A DNA stretch of 64,000 nucleotides from Haloterrigena sp. KLK7 (GCF_037914945.1 NZ_CP149789.1:62001-126000), one strand, 5' to 3'. Shown: positions 44,598-53,176, numbered from the stretch's first letter. Notes: generated from the letters alone by a model not told the origin. Program-made: numbers and translations.

Positions 44598-45248
44598 ATG
44601 GTGATAGCGACAGTCATCTACTCTGAGTCGGGTGGGACGTTCAAAACGACCACGACGGCGAATCTCGCGGTCAGCCTCGAGCGGATGGGGCTGGACGTCT
44701 GCCTAATCGATCTGGACCCACAGGAGGGCAATCTTACGAACCTGTTCGACGTCGGCGCACATCGGAGCGATCTCGACGCCGACAACCTCGTGAAACACAT
44801 CCTAGACGGCGACTTCGAGGACCTGATCGAAATCTCTGACAAGGGCGTTGACGTGCTCCCGAATCACGATATGCTCGGAGATTTCACGTCGAACCTCGAG
44901 CAAAAGATCGCCTATGAGACGGGCATGAAAAACATCGACCGGGAGATTACGGCCGGTACGAACTCCTGTACGACCTCCTGTGGGACGAACAGCAACTCCA
45001 AAACCAGTAGGAAGCCATCCTCATCGACCCAAACGCTCGGGTCGAGGACTTGCTGTACAACGCCATCCACGGCCATGCGGACACTCGTCGCGCCAGTCAA
45101 ACCTGCCGAGAAGGGCAACCTCAGTCTCGATGGACTCGAGGAGATGGTCGAAAACATGGAGTCCAAACTCGGCATCGAGGTTGGTCTCTCCTGTGTCGTC
45201 CCAACGGCGATCGGCCAGACAAACGCCCGCTCTCAGTATACCAAGTAG
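44598..45248 (+). pseudogene. parA: ParA-family partition ATPase, frameshifted
   Basis: It begins MVIATVIYSESGGTFKTTTT, a ParA/Soj deviant Walker A (with GGTFKTT), then LDVCLIDLDPQEGNLTNLFD (Walker A'/switch). From about residue 115 to 160 the frame is wrong: another frame reads YELLYDLLWDEQQLQNQ, stop, EAILIDPNARVEDLLYNAIH. The original frame then resumes with APVKPAEKGNLSLDGLEEMV. Two compensating frameshifts plus a stop make it inactive. The partner gene of the partition pair is not seen. Confidence 0.8.
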
Positions 45249-45469
45249 TTCAAGAACAAACTCTGACAGCAAGTGATAACACTCTGAGCGATACTGAACG
45301 TTACAGTCTGGAATTCCAATACAAAGAAAGAACCGGGAAATCGGTTGCAGCCGGAACGATTCACCTGAGTGGGCAGAAGTCTTCAGCTCCACATTCACAG
45401 GATTGGACTCCAATCGGGCGGATTTGTCCATCTGCGAGCACTCTCGCTGCATATGCTGAGTCACAGCGT

Positions 45470-46003
45470 CTACAGGCGGTCACAATCCGATTGTGGTTGG
45501 CCGTGGACGTCGATTTCACCGTTTCGGATGCGGGTACTACTAATCCGAACACCATCATCAGCGATAACGAATGGGGTAGTATGGATTTCGAGCGGTGTGA
45601 GCCCGTCACGTATCCGCTGTTTGTTGACCTCGTGGGCACGATGCTGGGCTTTCCCCTCAGGAGAGACGACAAGCACATCAATTTCCTCGTGGGTTGCCGC
45701 AGGGCCGTGTGTATCCTCAAGTTTGATGACCTCATAGGCGGCAGTGTAGGCGCTGCTCAGCTGGGCAAGCTCGGTCTCAAGCGTCTCTCGGCGCTGGTCG
45801 AAGGAACCGAGAAGCTCGGCATGAGCGGGATCACTCCGCGTGCGTTTGGCCAGTACAGTTGACGTGAGTGCAACGATCACCTGCCCGTCGCCATCTCCAT
45901 CGTGACTGGCAGTCTGAAAGGCGGTATGCAGAAGGGCGCGGTGACCATCGTGGAGTGGTGTGAACGTTCCACCGAGAATCGCAATACGGTTGTTGGCGGT
46001 CAT
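45470..46003 (-). CDS. Phosphopantetheine adenylyltransferase-like nucleotidyltransferase
   Basis: A ~177-residue nucleotidyltransferase of the archaeal PPAT/cytidylyltransferase family. The nucleotide-binding motif is IAILGGTFTPLHDGHRALLH (HxGH as HDGH) and the C-terminal ISSTRIRNGEIDVHG is the (I/S)SSTxIR motif. The intervening LTSTVLAKRTRSDPAHAELL and IDVLVVSPEGKAQHRAHEVN match archaeal CoaD, the 4'-phosphopantetheine to dephospho-CoA step of coenzyme A synthesis. The ATG at 46003 is preferred over one 21 nt upstream. It may be a second copy; this cannot be judged from the window. Confidence 0.82.
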   Translation of the reverse strand: MTANNRIAILGGTFTPLHDGHRALLHTAFQTASHDGDGDGQVIVALTSTVLAKRTRSDPAHAELLGSFDQRRETLETELAQLSSAYTAAYEVIKLEDTHGPAATHEEIDVLVVSPEGKAQHRAHEVNKQRIRDGLTPLEIHTTPFVIADDGVRISSTRIRNGEIDVHGQPQSDCDRL

Positions 46004-46232
46004 AGCATGCTGTTTGTATCCCATCCCTGTATATTATCTGGATATCACACTGGTCATCTAGCTTTCTTCTCTTACGCTACCTTAGGGACTATACGTCACG
46101 CATTGAGGACATGTAAACTGTTCTCTGATGCCCCCACGAAGAAAGAGACTAGATGCCACGCAACATGCTAATCACAGCCCTCTCACGTTGTTCGACAAAC
46201 TAACTACTAATCTTCGTCACATATTTTCCTCA
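46004..46232. other. Intergenic region
   Basis: About 230 bp between the PPAT-like gene and trpD with no support for a gene or an RNA. Confidence 0.4.
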
Positions 46233-47246
46233 TTATTCGCATAGATAGTCAAGCATGGTGGCAGCAGCACCCGAATCAATTGCTTCACGAGCAATGTCAA
46301 CTCCTTCTTCTAGTGTCCCTGCGAGATCAGCGACATACACCGTAGCGCCTGCGTTTGCGAGAACAATGTCACGCTTTGCACCTGTGATCGAGCCGGTGAG
46401 AATCCCGCGGAGATAGGCCGCGTTCTCCTTTGGTGTGCCACCTTCGACCGACTTGATATCATGGGTTTTCAACCCGAGTTTTTCGGGCCTGATCGTGTAT
46501 TCCTCGATAGAGTCATCGGTGACTTCAGCGGCAGTCGTTTCACCGTGGATTGCGATTTCATCAAGCCCCGATCCGTGCACGACGAGTGCACGATCAACCT
46601 CCAGCCTGGCTAGTGCTTTGGCCATAATCGGCACCAGTTCCGAATCATAAACACCGAGTACCTGCGCATCGGCGCCTGCAGGGTTAGTCAGTGGACCAAG
46701 TATATTGAAGATCGTTCGTATTCCGAGTTCCTTTCGCGGACCAATAACGGTCTTCATCCCTGGGTTGAAAACTGGCGCAAGCATGAACCCAATTCCGTCA
46801 CGCTCGATCGCCGCTTCGACATCCTGCGGTTCCGCCTTGACGTTGACGCCCACAGCGTCCAGTACGTCAGCGCTTCCCGACGAAGAGGAGACCGAATAGT
46901 TGCCGTGCTTGGCGACTGCCGCGCCCGCTCCCGCCGCGACTATTGCGCTGGTCGTGGAGACGTTTATGGTGTTGTAGTCGTCACCACCGGTACCGCAGGT
47001 GTCGACTAGCGGAGAGCGATCGGGGTCGATTGTCCGCATCGTATCACGCATCCCTTGTGCGAACCCAGCGATCTCAGATTCTGTTTCTCCTTTTGTACGG
47101 AGTGCAGCGAGTAACGCACCGATCTGGGCCTCTGTAGCTTCTTCAAAGATCAGCCGTGCAACTTTGCGTGTTTCTTTGATGTCGAGGTTATCTCCACTGC
47201 TGACGCGTTCTATATAGCGTTCTACTTTATCCGATGATGTACACAT
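46233..47246 (-). CDS. trpD: Anthranilate phosphoribosyltransferase
   Basis: A 337-residue TrpD enzyme joining anthranilate and PRPP in tryptophan synthesis. Motifs: DTCGTGGDDYNTINVSTTSA, AKHGNYSVSSSSGSADVLDA, APVFNPGMKTVIGPRKELGI and FNILGPLTNPAGADAQVLGV. Active-site glycine-rich and KHGN loops are complete and the length is normal. It is not accompanied by other trp genes here, so either it is a stand-alone copy or the operon was broken. Confidence 0.93.
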   Translation of the reverse strand: MCTSSDKVERYIERVSSGDNLDIKETRKVARLIFEEATEAQIGALLAALRTKGETESEIAGFAQGMRDTMRTIDPDRSPLVDTCGTGGDDYNTINVSTTSAIVAAGAGAAVAKHGNYSVSSSSGSADVLDAVGVNVKAEPQDVEAAIERDGIGFMLAPVFNPGMKTVIGPRKELGIRTIFNILGPLTNPAGADAQVLGVYDSELVPIMAKALARLEVDRALVVHGSGLDEIAIHGETTAAEVTDDSIEEYTIRPEKLGLKTHDIKSVEGGTPKENAAYLRGILTGSITGAKRDIVLANAGATVYVADLAGTLEEGVDIAREAIDSGAAATMLDYLCE

Positions 47247-47278
47247 TAGTACTAGAGTGATGGAATTGGAACATCAAT

Positions 47279-47485
47279 GTGGCGATATTGGTTGGACTTC
47301 ACCATTGGACAGACGCAAGTAGAGGCAGACGTTCGCATAAAGGAGGCGAGCCACCGCAGATCCAGATCTCTGCCAAGCGATGCGGGCCGGAATACGTTGT
47401 CTCAGTTCACGACGAGGGGATTGGGATCGACTTTGAGGATCAGTCCCTCAATCAGTGTCGGTTCCGCTGCATCGAGGTCTGTTGA
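47279..47485 (+). pseudogene. Histidine kinase ATPase-domain fragment
   Basis: One frame reads GGEPPQIQISAKRCGPEYVV, then SVHDEGIGIDFEDQ, which is the strand plus G1 box (DxGIGI) of a haloarchaeal HATPase_c domain. The following G2 segment and the N-terminal sensor domains are missing. It lies between trpD and the HxlR gene. Confidence 0.6.
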
Positions 47486-47529
47486 TCGGGGGTGAGTGAC
47501 TACTCATCGTTTCTGAATGTGTCAGGAGT

Positions 47530-47886
47530 CTATGCAAGCCAGTCTTCGCCCCACTCGTCCAATGCGTCGAATACGGGACAGAGCGCATTGCCTTTCTTAG
47601 TCAAGGTGTAGTAGCTTGCGACCGGCGACTCGAGTTCCTTTCGGTTTTCAATGAATCCCTCCTCTTCTAAGTCGCTGAGAACACGTGAGAGCGTATAGGA
47701 ACTCGCACCCCTCGATCGTTTGAGCTCGCTGAACCGCTTTTCGCCATCTCGCAGATCGTTGAGAATGATGAGCTTCCACTTCGAACCGATCTCTTCAACT
47801 GACCCTACGACGTTGCAGACATCCGAATTTTGTCGTTCAACCTCAGTAGCTTCGTCAGTATTGGATATTGGTGGTTGGGTCGTCAT
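47530..47886 (-). CDS. HxlR family transcriptional regulator
   Basis: A 118-residue winged-helix regulator with GSKWKLIILNDLRDGEKRFS, ELKRSRGASSYTLSRVLSDL and EEEGFIENRKELESPVASYY plus TLTKKGNALCPVFDALDEWG. These are the standard HxlR HTH and wing. A cysteine near the N-terminus (SDVCNVV) lies where redox-sensing HxlR proteins carry their reactive Cys. It is almost identical at its end to the relic at 41563. Confidence 0.9.
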   Translation of the reverse strand: MTTQPPISNTDEATEVERQNSDVCNVVGSVEEIGSKWKLIILNDLRDGEKRFSELKRSRGASSYTLSRVLSDLEEEGFIENRKELESPVASYYTLTKKGNALCPVFDALDEWGEDWLA

Positions 47887-48155
47887 TACCTGGTCACACT
47901 ATTATCTCATCTAACCTTCTCTATCCACAGATAATGTACAATCTCTGGGATGAAGTGGGATTATAGCGAGGATTGCGCGAAAGCCTGAACCTCAGTCGTG
48001 GGAGAAGGCAGCTTCATCGCGTACAGTCATATCTAATCCGGTGTGGTTACGCTGCAGGTAGTGTACAGTATTCAATCCTCGTATCGACCAGTTTGACTCG
48101 GATGCTGCCCCTCCGAAAGTGTTTTGTCAGTTGTATACGTTTATATAGCACAACA

Positions 48156-48923
48156 ATGGGTGACAGTCCCAATCGACGGGTCAAAACAACCGATACGCTG
48201 TTCGAGATAATCGCTACGCTACAGTCGATGGACGGGGCCTCATTGGCGGAGTTAGCCAATGAACTCGAGTTCGCGAAGAGTACGATACACAGTCATCTCG
48301 CTACACTAGAGAGTAACGAGTACGTGGTCCGAAACGACAATGTCTACGAACTCAGTCTCAAGTTTCTCGAGCATGGAATGTTTGTCAAGAACAACCGCCC
48401 TATCGCCCGAGTGGGGAATCCCATTCTCGAGGACCTGGCCGATGAAACAGGTGAGGTAGCGTGGCTCATTGTCGAAGAACACGGGAAGGCAGTGTACCTC
48501 GATAAGGCAATGGGCGAAAAGGCCGTCCAGACACACGCGAGAGTCGGTGGTCGGGCGCAGCTACATCATCTTGCGACTGGAAAGCTCATTCTGGCGTATC
48601 TCCCCGACGAGCGGGTCGAAGAAATCATTGCTCGGCATGGGTTGCCCGAGTTAACACCCAACACGATCACTGATCCCGACGAATTGAAGGCTGAACTCGA
48701 ACAGATCCGTGCTGACGGGATCGCAATCAACGACAAGGAAACGGTAAACGGGCTGCGAGCTATCGCTGCGCCAGTCTTGGGTGACGATACGATCTACGGT
48801 GGAATCTCTATTTCTGGACCTGCGAACCGACTCACTATCGATCGTTGTCATAACGAGATCGAACCACTGTTACTCGAGGCCACCAACGAGCTCGAGTTGA
48901 AGCTCCAGTATCCACCGAATTGA
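48156..48923 (+). CDS. IclR family regulator 3
   Basis: A ~255-residue IclR protein of a different subgroup from copies 1 and 2. The HTH is DTLFEIIATLQSMDGASLAE, LEFAKSTIHSHLATLESNEY; the effector domain shows GEVAWLIVEEHGKAVYLDKA, GRAQLHHLATGKLILAYLPD and INDKETVNGLRAIAAPVLGD. ATG 48156 begins MGDSPNRRVKTTDTLFE; the long upstream extension is not conserved-looking. No neighbouring operon is evident; its natural targets may lie outside. Confidence 0.9.
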   Translation: MGDSPNRRVKTTDTLFEIIATLQSMDGASLAELANELEFAKSTIHSHLATLESNEYVVRNDNVYELSLKFLEHGMFVKNNRPIARVGNPILEDLADETGEVAWLIVEEHGKAVYLDKAMGEKAVQTHARVGGRAQLHHLATGKLILAYLPDERVEEIIARHGLPELTPNTITDPDELKAELEQIRADGIAINDKETVNGLRAIAAPVLGDDTIYGGISISGPANRLTIDRCHNEIEPLLLEATNELELKLQYPPN

Positions 48924-49400
48924 GGGCCGTCGTTTTATACGGACTATTGGCAGACAGACTGTTAGACAAGCCGGTTCACATATCGATCGAACCCAGACGC
49001 CGTCGCAGGCGGCGAGATTGGGCTCTCACGGACTGTTGTCTGACGGTATCAGTGCCGCACCTGACCCGTCGTACGGTGTCTTAGAGAACTCGTTACCGCA
49101 GACCATCTCGCCGTCTCAGATTCGCGTTCGAGTTCTGCTTTTGACAGCGATGTCGTCTTTCTATTCACCTGTCCATTCGGAGTGGCCGAACGATGATCTC
49201 AGTATTTACAGTAGTACTCTCGTAATTAACATAGGTGAGATCGGGAATATGAGGGGGACTGTGGTTAGTCACGGCTTTTTCCGTCCATATCGGTTCGGCA
49301 ATTCCAAACAGTTGTTATCGAATTTAGGTGGTCATATGTGGTAGTGCGAGACATCGACATCCAAAAGGTTATGTAATGATAGTGTAGGATATACGGTTGT
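48924..49400. other. Non-coding region after IclR 3
   Basis: No gene can be supported. It includes the palindrome at 49206-49225. Confidence 0.45.
49206..49225. promoter_or_regulatory. 20-bp palindrome, TTACA-N10-CGTAA family, site 6
   Basis: TTACA GTA GTAC TCT CGTAA, 283 bp downstream of the IclR 3 stop. One half-site base differs from the consensus. Confidence 0.5.
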
Positions 49401-49520
49401 ATGGAGTCATCAGTCAGGAGGGTACGGCTGATGCCCGCCGTCGCGCTCACCGTGGTCGTCGCGCTCGGCTCCTCGAGCGTTCGTGTCGTCGAAATCGAGA
49501 GCGATCGCCTCGAATGCTAA
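49401..49520 (+). CDS. Possible 39-residue exported peptide or gene start
   Basis: ATG 49401 encodes MESSVRRVRLMPAVALTVVV then ALGSSSVRVVEIESDRLEC and stop. The Arg-rich start plus hydrophobic stretch resembles a signal sequence or membrane anchor. It may be the surviving head of a surface protein. Support is weak. Confidence 0.25.
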   Translation: MESSVRRVRLMPAVALTVVVALGSSSVRVVEIESDRLEC

Positions 49521-49624
49521 CTCCGGTCTCCGAAGACGGCGAGGTTCTGAACGCTTTTCGTCTCCTGACCGCTACAGGGACGTAGTGACCGATCGATCCA
49601 GTTCGCCCGATTTGGAGGCAGTGT

Positions 49625-49990
49625 GTATGTGCAAGCTCAGCCGAGTCGCGACGCAGTACGAGCCCGCGGGCCTCGACGCCGTCAGCAGCGGGACCCAGGT
49701 TCAGACGCGAAACGAACTCCAGCGAGACGGCGTTCTGGTCGACCGAGTCGAATCAGATTTTGTCTCCCATCAGACGGTCTATAACCACCTCACCAACTGT
49801 CTCGGAGCGAAACTCGAGGCTCCCAGGATACCGTCGCTCAGTTCGAGCGCAACGACGCCGTCGTTACCGGCAACTTCGACGTGACCGTCTCGGTCGCGGT
49901 GACCTGCGAGGACTGTCTCCAGGAGTATACCATCAGGGAACTCCTCGACGAGCGAGTTGTTCGATTACCACGCGCGGGAAGCGGACGATG
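49625..49990 (+). pseudogene. RdfA (rod-determining factor) relic
   Basis: ATG 49625 begins MCKLSRVATQYEPAGLDAVS, then GTQVQTRNELQRDGVLVDRV and ESDFVSHQTVYNHLTNCLGA. A frameshift leads to NFDVTVSVAVTCEDCLQEYT with IRELLDE. This matches RdfA-type proteins (SKVxRVIxEYxLxGLxxEL ... VxSGxRVxxRxxLEREGVDVDALExDFVSYQAVxTYL ... CEDC). About 60 residues between the first two blocks are deleted and the reading frame is broken. It lies ~100 bp upstream of sph, as in the known haloarchaeal pair. Confidence 0.7.
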
Positions 49991-50088
49991 TGTAATCACA
50001 CATCGACCGTTCAACACCTGAAACCGGCAAATTCTCACGAGTAGCCAAAGTGGAAATATCTATATGTGTGGGGGCAGTACACCGGTGC

Positions 50089-52050
50089 ATGGAATCTGGA
50101 CTGGATGCGAAACAACGGGATATTCCGAGGACAGCCACCCTTTCAGTCGACAATATCGGGGGAATCAGCGAGTCGGAAGTTACGTTTCACCGGGGAGTGA
50201 CAGTGCTTTCTGGTCGCAACGCGACTAACCGGACGTCACTGTTGCAAGCGATTATGGCGGCGCTCGGGAGCGAACAGGCGAGTCTCAAAGCCGACGCCGA
50301 GGAGGGCCACGCGGCCCTCGAGTTCGGCGACGAGACGTATCGACGGACGCTCGAGCGGCGAGGCGGAACGATCGTCACCGACGGCGATCCCTATCTCGAC
50401 GACCCGGAGCTCGCCGATCTGTTCGCGTTCCTGCTCGAAACCAACGAAGCGCGACAGGCCGTCGCCCGCGGCGACGACCTCCGCGAGTTGATCATGCGAC
50501 CGGTCGACATCGACGCGATACAGGCCGAAATCGAGCAGTACGAACAGCAGAAACGAGACCTCGACGAGCGGTTGTCCGAACTCGATGATCTCGAGAACCG
50601 GTTGCCCGATCTCGAGGCGAAACGGACCCGTCTAACCGACGAGATCGAGTCGCTTCAGGCAGACCTTGAGTCGGCCCGCGAGGAACTGGAAGAGACGAAC
50701 GTCGACGTCGAACAGCGACGGGAGGAGCAGTCTGAACTTGAGGAGAAGCTCGCGGAGCTCCGCGACACTCGCTCGGAGCTCGAAACCGTCCGTGACCGCA
50801 TCGAGACCGAACGCGAGAGTATCGAGGCCCTCGAGGACGAACGCGACGAGGTCGAGGCGCGCCTCGAATCGCTCTCGTCGGGCGATGAGACGGAAGTCAG
50901 CCGCCTCGAAGCCGAAATCGATACCCTCCAGACGGAGAAGGCGGAACTCTCCGACGAGATCTCACAGTTACAGAGTACGATCCAGTTCAACGAGCAACTG
51001 CTCGACGAACAGGAATCAGTACTCCCCAACACCGCTGCCGACGAGGACGACGGCCCGGTTACGGACCAGTTGCTCGAGGACTCGGAATCGGTCACCTGCT
51101 GGACCTGCGGCTCGTCGGTTCCCCGCGACCAGATCGAGACGACGATCGAACAGCTCCGGTCCGTCCAACAGGAGCGCATCGAAGAGCGCTCTGAGATCAG
51201 CTCCGAACTCGACGAGCGGCGGGAGACGCTCTCGGAGATCAACGAGAACAAGACCGAGTACCGGCAGACCCAGCGCCGTCTCGACTCGATCGACGACGAA
51301 CTCGACCGGCGATCGGATCGACTCGACGACCTGACCGACGACCGCGAGGCACTCACCGACGAGATCGACGATCTCGAGTCGACAATCGACGACCTCGAAA
51401 CCGACGACTACAGCGGGGTCCTCGATCAGCACAAGGAGGTCAACCAGCTCGAGTTCGAACTCGAACGCAAGGAACGCGAGCGCGAGGAGATCGACGAGGA
51501 GATCGACGAGATCGAACAGCGCCTCGATGAACGCGGCGATCTCCAGGAACGTCGCGACGACGTCACCGACGAGCTGACGGATCTGCGGACGCGCATCGAC
51601 CAGATCGAGGCGGACGCCGTCGAGGAGTTCAACGAACACATGGAGAACCTCCTCGAGGTGCTGGAGTACGACAATCTCGATCGAATCTGGATCGACCGGA
51701 CGCGCCGCGAGGTCCGCGAGGGACGCCGGAAGGTCGAGCGGTCGTCGTTCGATCTCAAGATCGTCCGCAGCACCGACGACGGCGCGGCCTACGAGGACAC
51801 GATCGGCCACCTGAGCGAGAGCGAGCGAGAGGTGACCGGCCTCGTGTTCGCGCTCGCGGGCTATCTCGTCCACGACGTCTACAAGACGGTCCCGTTCATG
51901 CTGCTCGACTCCCTCGAGGCGATCGACTCCGAGCGGATCGCGAAGGTCATCGAGTACTTCGAGTCCTACGTCCCGTATCTCACTGTAGCGCTGCTGGACG
52001 AGGACGCACAGGCCGTCGACATCGAGCACGATATCGTAACATCGATCTAG
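50089..52050 (+). CDS. sph: Archaea-specific SMC-related protein (Sph)
   Basis: A ~653-residue SMC/Rad50-like protein. The N-terminal ATPase half has TLSVDNIGGISESEVTFHRG and the unusual P-loop SGRNATNRTSLLQAIMAALG (residues ~41-60) lacking the usual GKS/T. Two very acidic coiled coils (about 140-330 and 350-560) flank a hook with one CxxC (CWTCGSS, Cys ~336/339). The C-terminal half carries HLSESEREVTGLVFALAGYL (signature-like) and VPFMLLDSLEAIDSERIAKV (Walker B-like). The ATG at 50089 follows a TATA element (ATATCTATATG) by ~27 nt. In haloarchaea such proteins accompany RdfA and are linked to cell-shape transitions. Confidence 0.9.
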   Translation: MESGLDAKQRDIPRTATLSVDNIGGISESEVTFHRGVTVLSGRNATNRTSLLQAIMAALGSEQASLKADAEEGHAALEFGDETYRRTLERRGGTIVTDGDPYLDDPELADLFAFLLETNEARQAVARGDDLRELIMRPVDIDAIQAEIEQYEQQKRDLDERLSELDDLENRLPDLEAKRTRLTDEIESLQADLESAREELEETNVDVEQRREEQSELEEKLAELRDTRSELETVRDRIETERESIEALEDERDEVEARLESLSSGDETEVSRLEAEIDTLQTEKAELSDEISQLQSTIQFNEQLLDEQESVLPNTAADEDDGPVTDQLLEDSESVTCWTCGSSVPRDQIETTIEQLRSVQQERIEERSEISSELDERRETLSEINENKTEYRQTQRRLDSIDDELDRRSDRLDDLTDDREALTDEIDDLESTIDDLETDDYSGVLDQHKEVNQLEFELERKEREREEIDEEIDEIEQRLDERGDLQERRDDVTDELTDLRTRIDQIEADAVEEFNEHMENLLEVLEYDNLDRIWIDRTRREVREGRRKVERSSFDLKIVRSTDDGAAYEDTIGHLSESEREVTGLVFALAGYLVHDVYKTVPFMLLDSLEAIDSERIAKVIEYFESYVPYLTVALLDEDAQAVDIEHDIVTSI

Positions 52051-52113
52051 GAATCGCCTCGATCTGGTATTCACGCGAGTTTTGATTCTCGTTCACACGA
52101 CCAGCTCACAGAA

Positions 52114-52133
52114 TTACACATGTACGCGTGTAA
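52114..52133. promoter_or_regulatory. 20-bp palindrome, TTACA-N10-TGTAA family, site 7
   Basis: TTACA CAT GTAC GCG TGTAA, 64 bp after the sph stop in the convergent gap with the amidohydrolase gene. Confidence 0.55.
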
Positions 52134-52148
52134 ATAATCGCTGATTTG

Positions 52149-52165
52149 TATACGGGAGCCGTATA
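52149..52165. repeat. Perfect inverted repeat TATACGG-GAG-CCGTATA
   Basis: Seven-bp arms with a 3-nt loop, between the converging sph and amidohydrolase genes. It could be a terminator hairpin or a binding site. Confidence 0.5.
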
Positions 52166-52268
52166 TGCCGCTCGCGGAAAGCTAGCCGTTCTACCGGAGC
52201 GTGAACGCAAGAGAAGATACTGATTAGGGCGGTTCTTCGCGGCAGTCTTCTCGCCAGCGACTCGTCAT

Positions 52269-52289
52269 CGTATACTGAAGTCGTATACG
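52269..52289. repeat. Perfect inverted repeat CGTATAC-TGAAGTC-GTATACG
   Basis: Seven-bp arms with a 7-nt spacer, just 6 bp beyond the stop codon of the amidohydrolase gene. It shares the GTATAC core with the repeat at 52149. Confidence 0.5.
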
Positions 52290-52294
52290 GTGGT

Positions 52295-53176
52295 TCACAA
52301 CTCGAAGAGCGACTGTGCGTTCTCTCGAAGAATGCGGTCGATCGTTCTATCGGCCAACGGAAGATCGCGGACGGCATCGACATTGTCACTGATATCCGGT
52401 ACCATCGGACCGGGCCAATCGCTCCCGAACAGGACTCGTTCATCGATACGCTCTATTTCTGGGAAGTAATCCAGCAGATTTGACGGCGGAAACGAGGAAA
52501 TATCGAGATATACGTTGTCGTGACGGCGTAAGAGGAACCACGCTTCTTCGGTATACATCGGCCGACCGCCGTGGGCCATAATGATATCGAGGTCTGGGAA
52601 GTCGATAGCCAGATCGTCGATCGGCATTGGATCTGCGTATCGTGAGCGAGCACCTGGGAAGATACTCGTCCCCGTGTGAATGGTTACCGGGACGTTCGAT
52701 TCTGCGCACCGTTCGTACAGTAATTCGAGTCCGTCGAGGCCTCGAGTGTCCGGATCATCTCGATAGTCGTTCGCGGCGATTCCCTGATGAGGCGGATGAA
52801 TTTTGATACCATCGAGTTCGAGTTCCGCGAGTGCTCTGTCGATCTCTGCGGCGGGATTATCGACGATCCGTGGATCGAATCCGCCAAACGCGAGCACCCG
52901 GTCAGAACACGCTTCGCGAAACGTTGCTGCCCACTCGTTCGTTTCGTGGGTATATCCGAGAATCGGGCTGACGTAGTTGATGATAGCTGCGGTAGAGACA
53001 TTTTGACTGTCGAGATACTCGATGAATCGATCGGGGTTCCGCGCTAATTCTGCCTTCTGTTCGAAGTTTGCGGAATGTTCTTGGAAAGTACGATATCCCT
53101 TGTCATTCATTTTCCAGAATGGGTTCATGTGTACGTGAACGTCGATAACTCCTTCATGAGACTGTGTCTCGACCAT
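52295..53176 (-). CDS. Amidohydrolase-2 family (metal-dependent TIM-barrel) enzyme
   Basis: A ~293-residue amidohydrolase_2 protein: HVHMNPFWKM near the N-terminus (metal HxH), ELDGIKIHPPHQGIA, PVTIHTGTSIFPGARSRYAD, DIIMAHGGRPMYTEEAWFLL and RVLFGSDWPGPM (metal Asp). The set resembles decarboxylases and hydrolases such as ACMSD and gamma-resorcylate decarboxylase. ATG 53176 is used instead of a longer frame because the preceding residues are not family-like. It heads a run of acyl-CoA/aldehyde genes on the same strand, suggesting a catabolic decarboxylation or ring-opening step. Confidence 0.85.
   Translation of the reverse strand: MVETQSHEGVIDVHVHMNPFWKMNDKGYRTFQEHSANFEQKAELARNPDRFIEYLDSQNVSTAAIINYVSPILGYTHETNEWAATFREACSDRVLAFGGFDPRIVDNPAAEIDRALAELELDGIKIHPPHQGIAANDYRDDPDTRGLDGLELLYERCAESNVPVTIHTGTSIFPGARSRYADPMPIDDLAIDFPDLDIIMAHGGRPMYTEEAWFLLRRHDNVYLDISSFPPSNLLDYFPEIERIDERVLFGSDWPGPMVPDISDNVDAVRDLPLADRTIDRILRENAQSLFEL

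Noticed and set aside
45050..45862. A 270-residue plus-strand frame spanning the parA end and the PPAT gene
   Set aside because: It begins in the shifted frame of the parA pseudogene and ends as antisense of the PPAT-like gene, which has clear nucleotidyltransferase motifs.
51016..52074. A 352-residue minus-strand frame under sph
   Set aside because: It is the antisense of the acidic coiled-coil sequence; long shadow frames are expected in GC-rich haloarchaeal genes.
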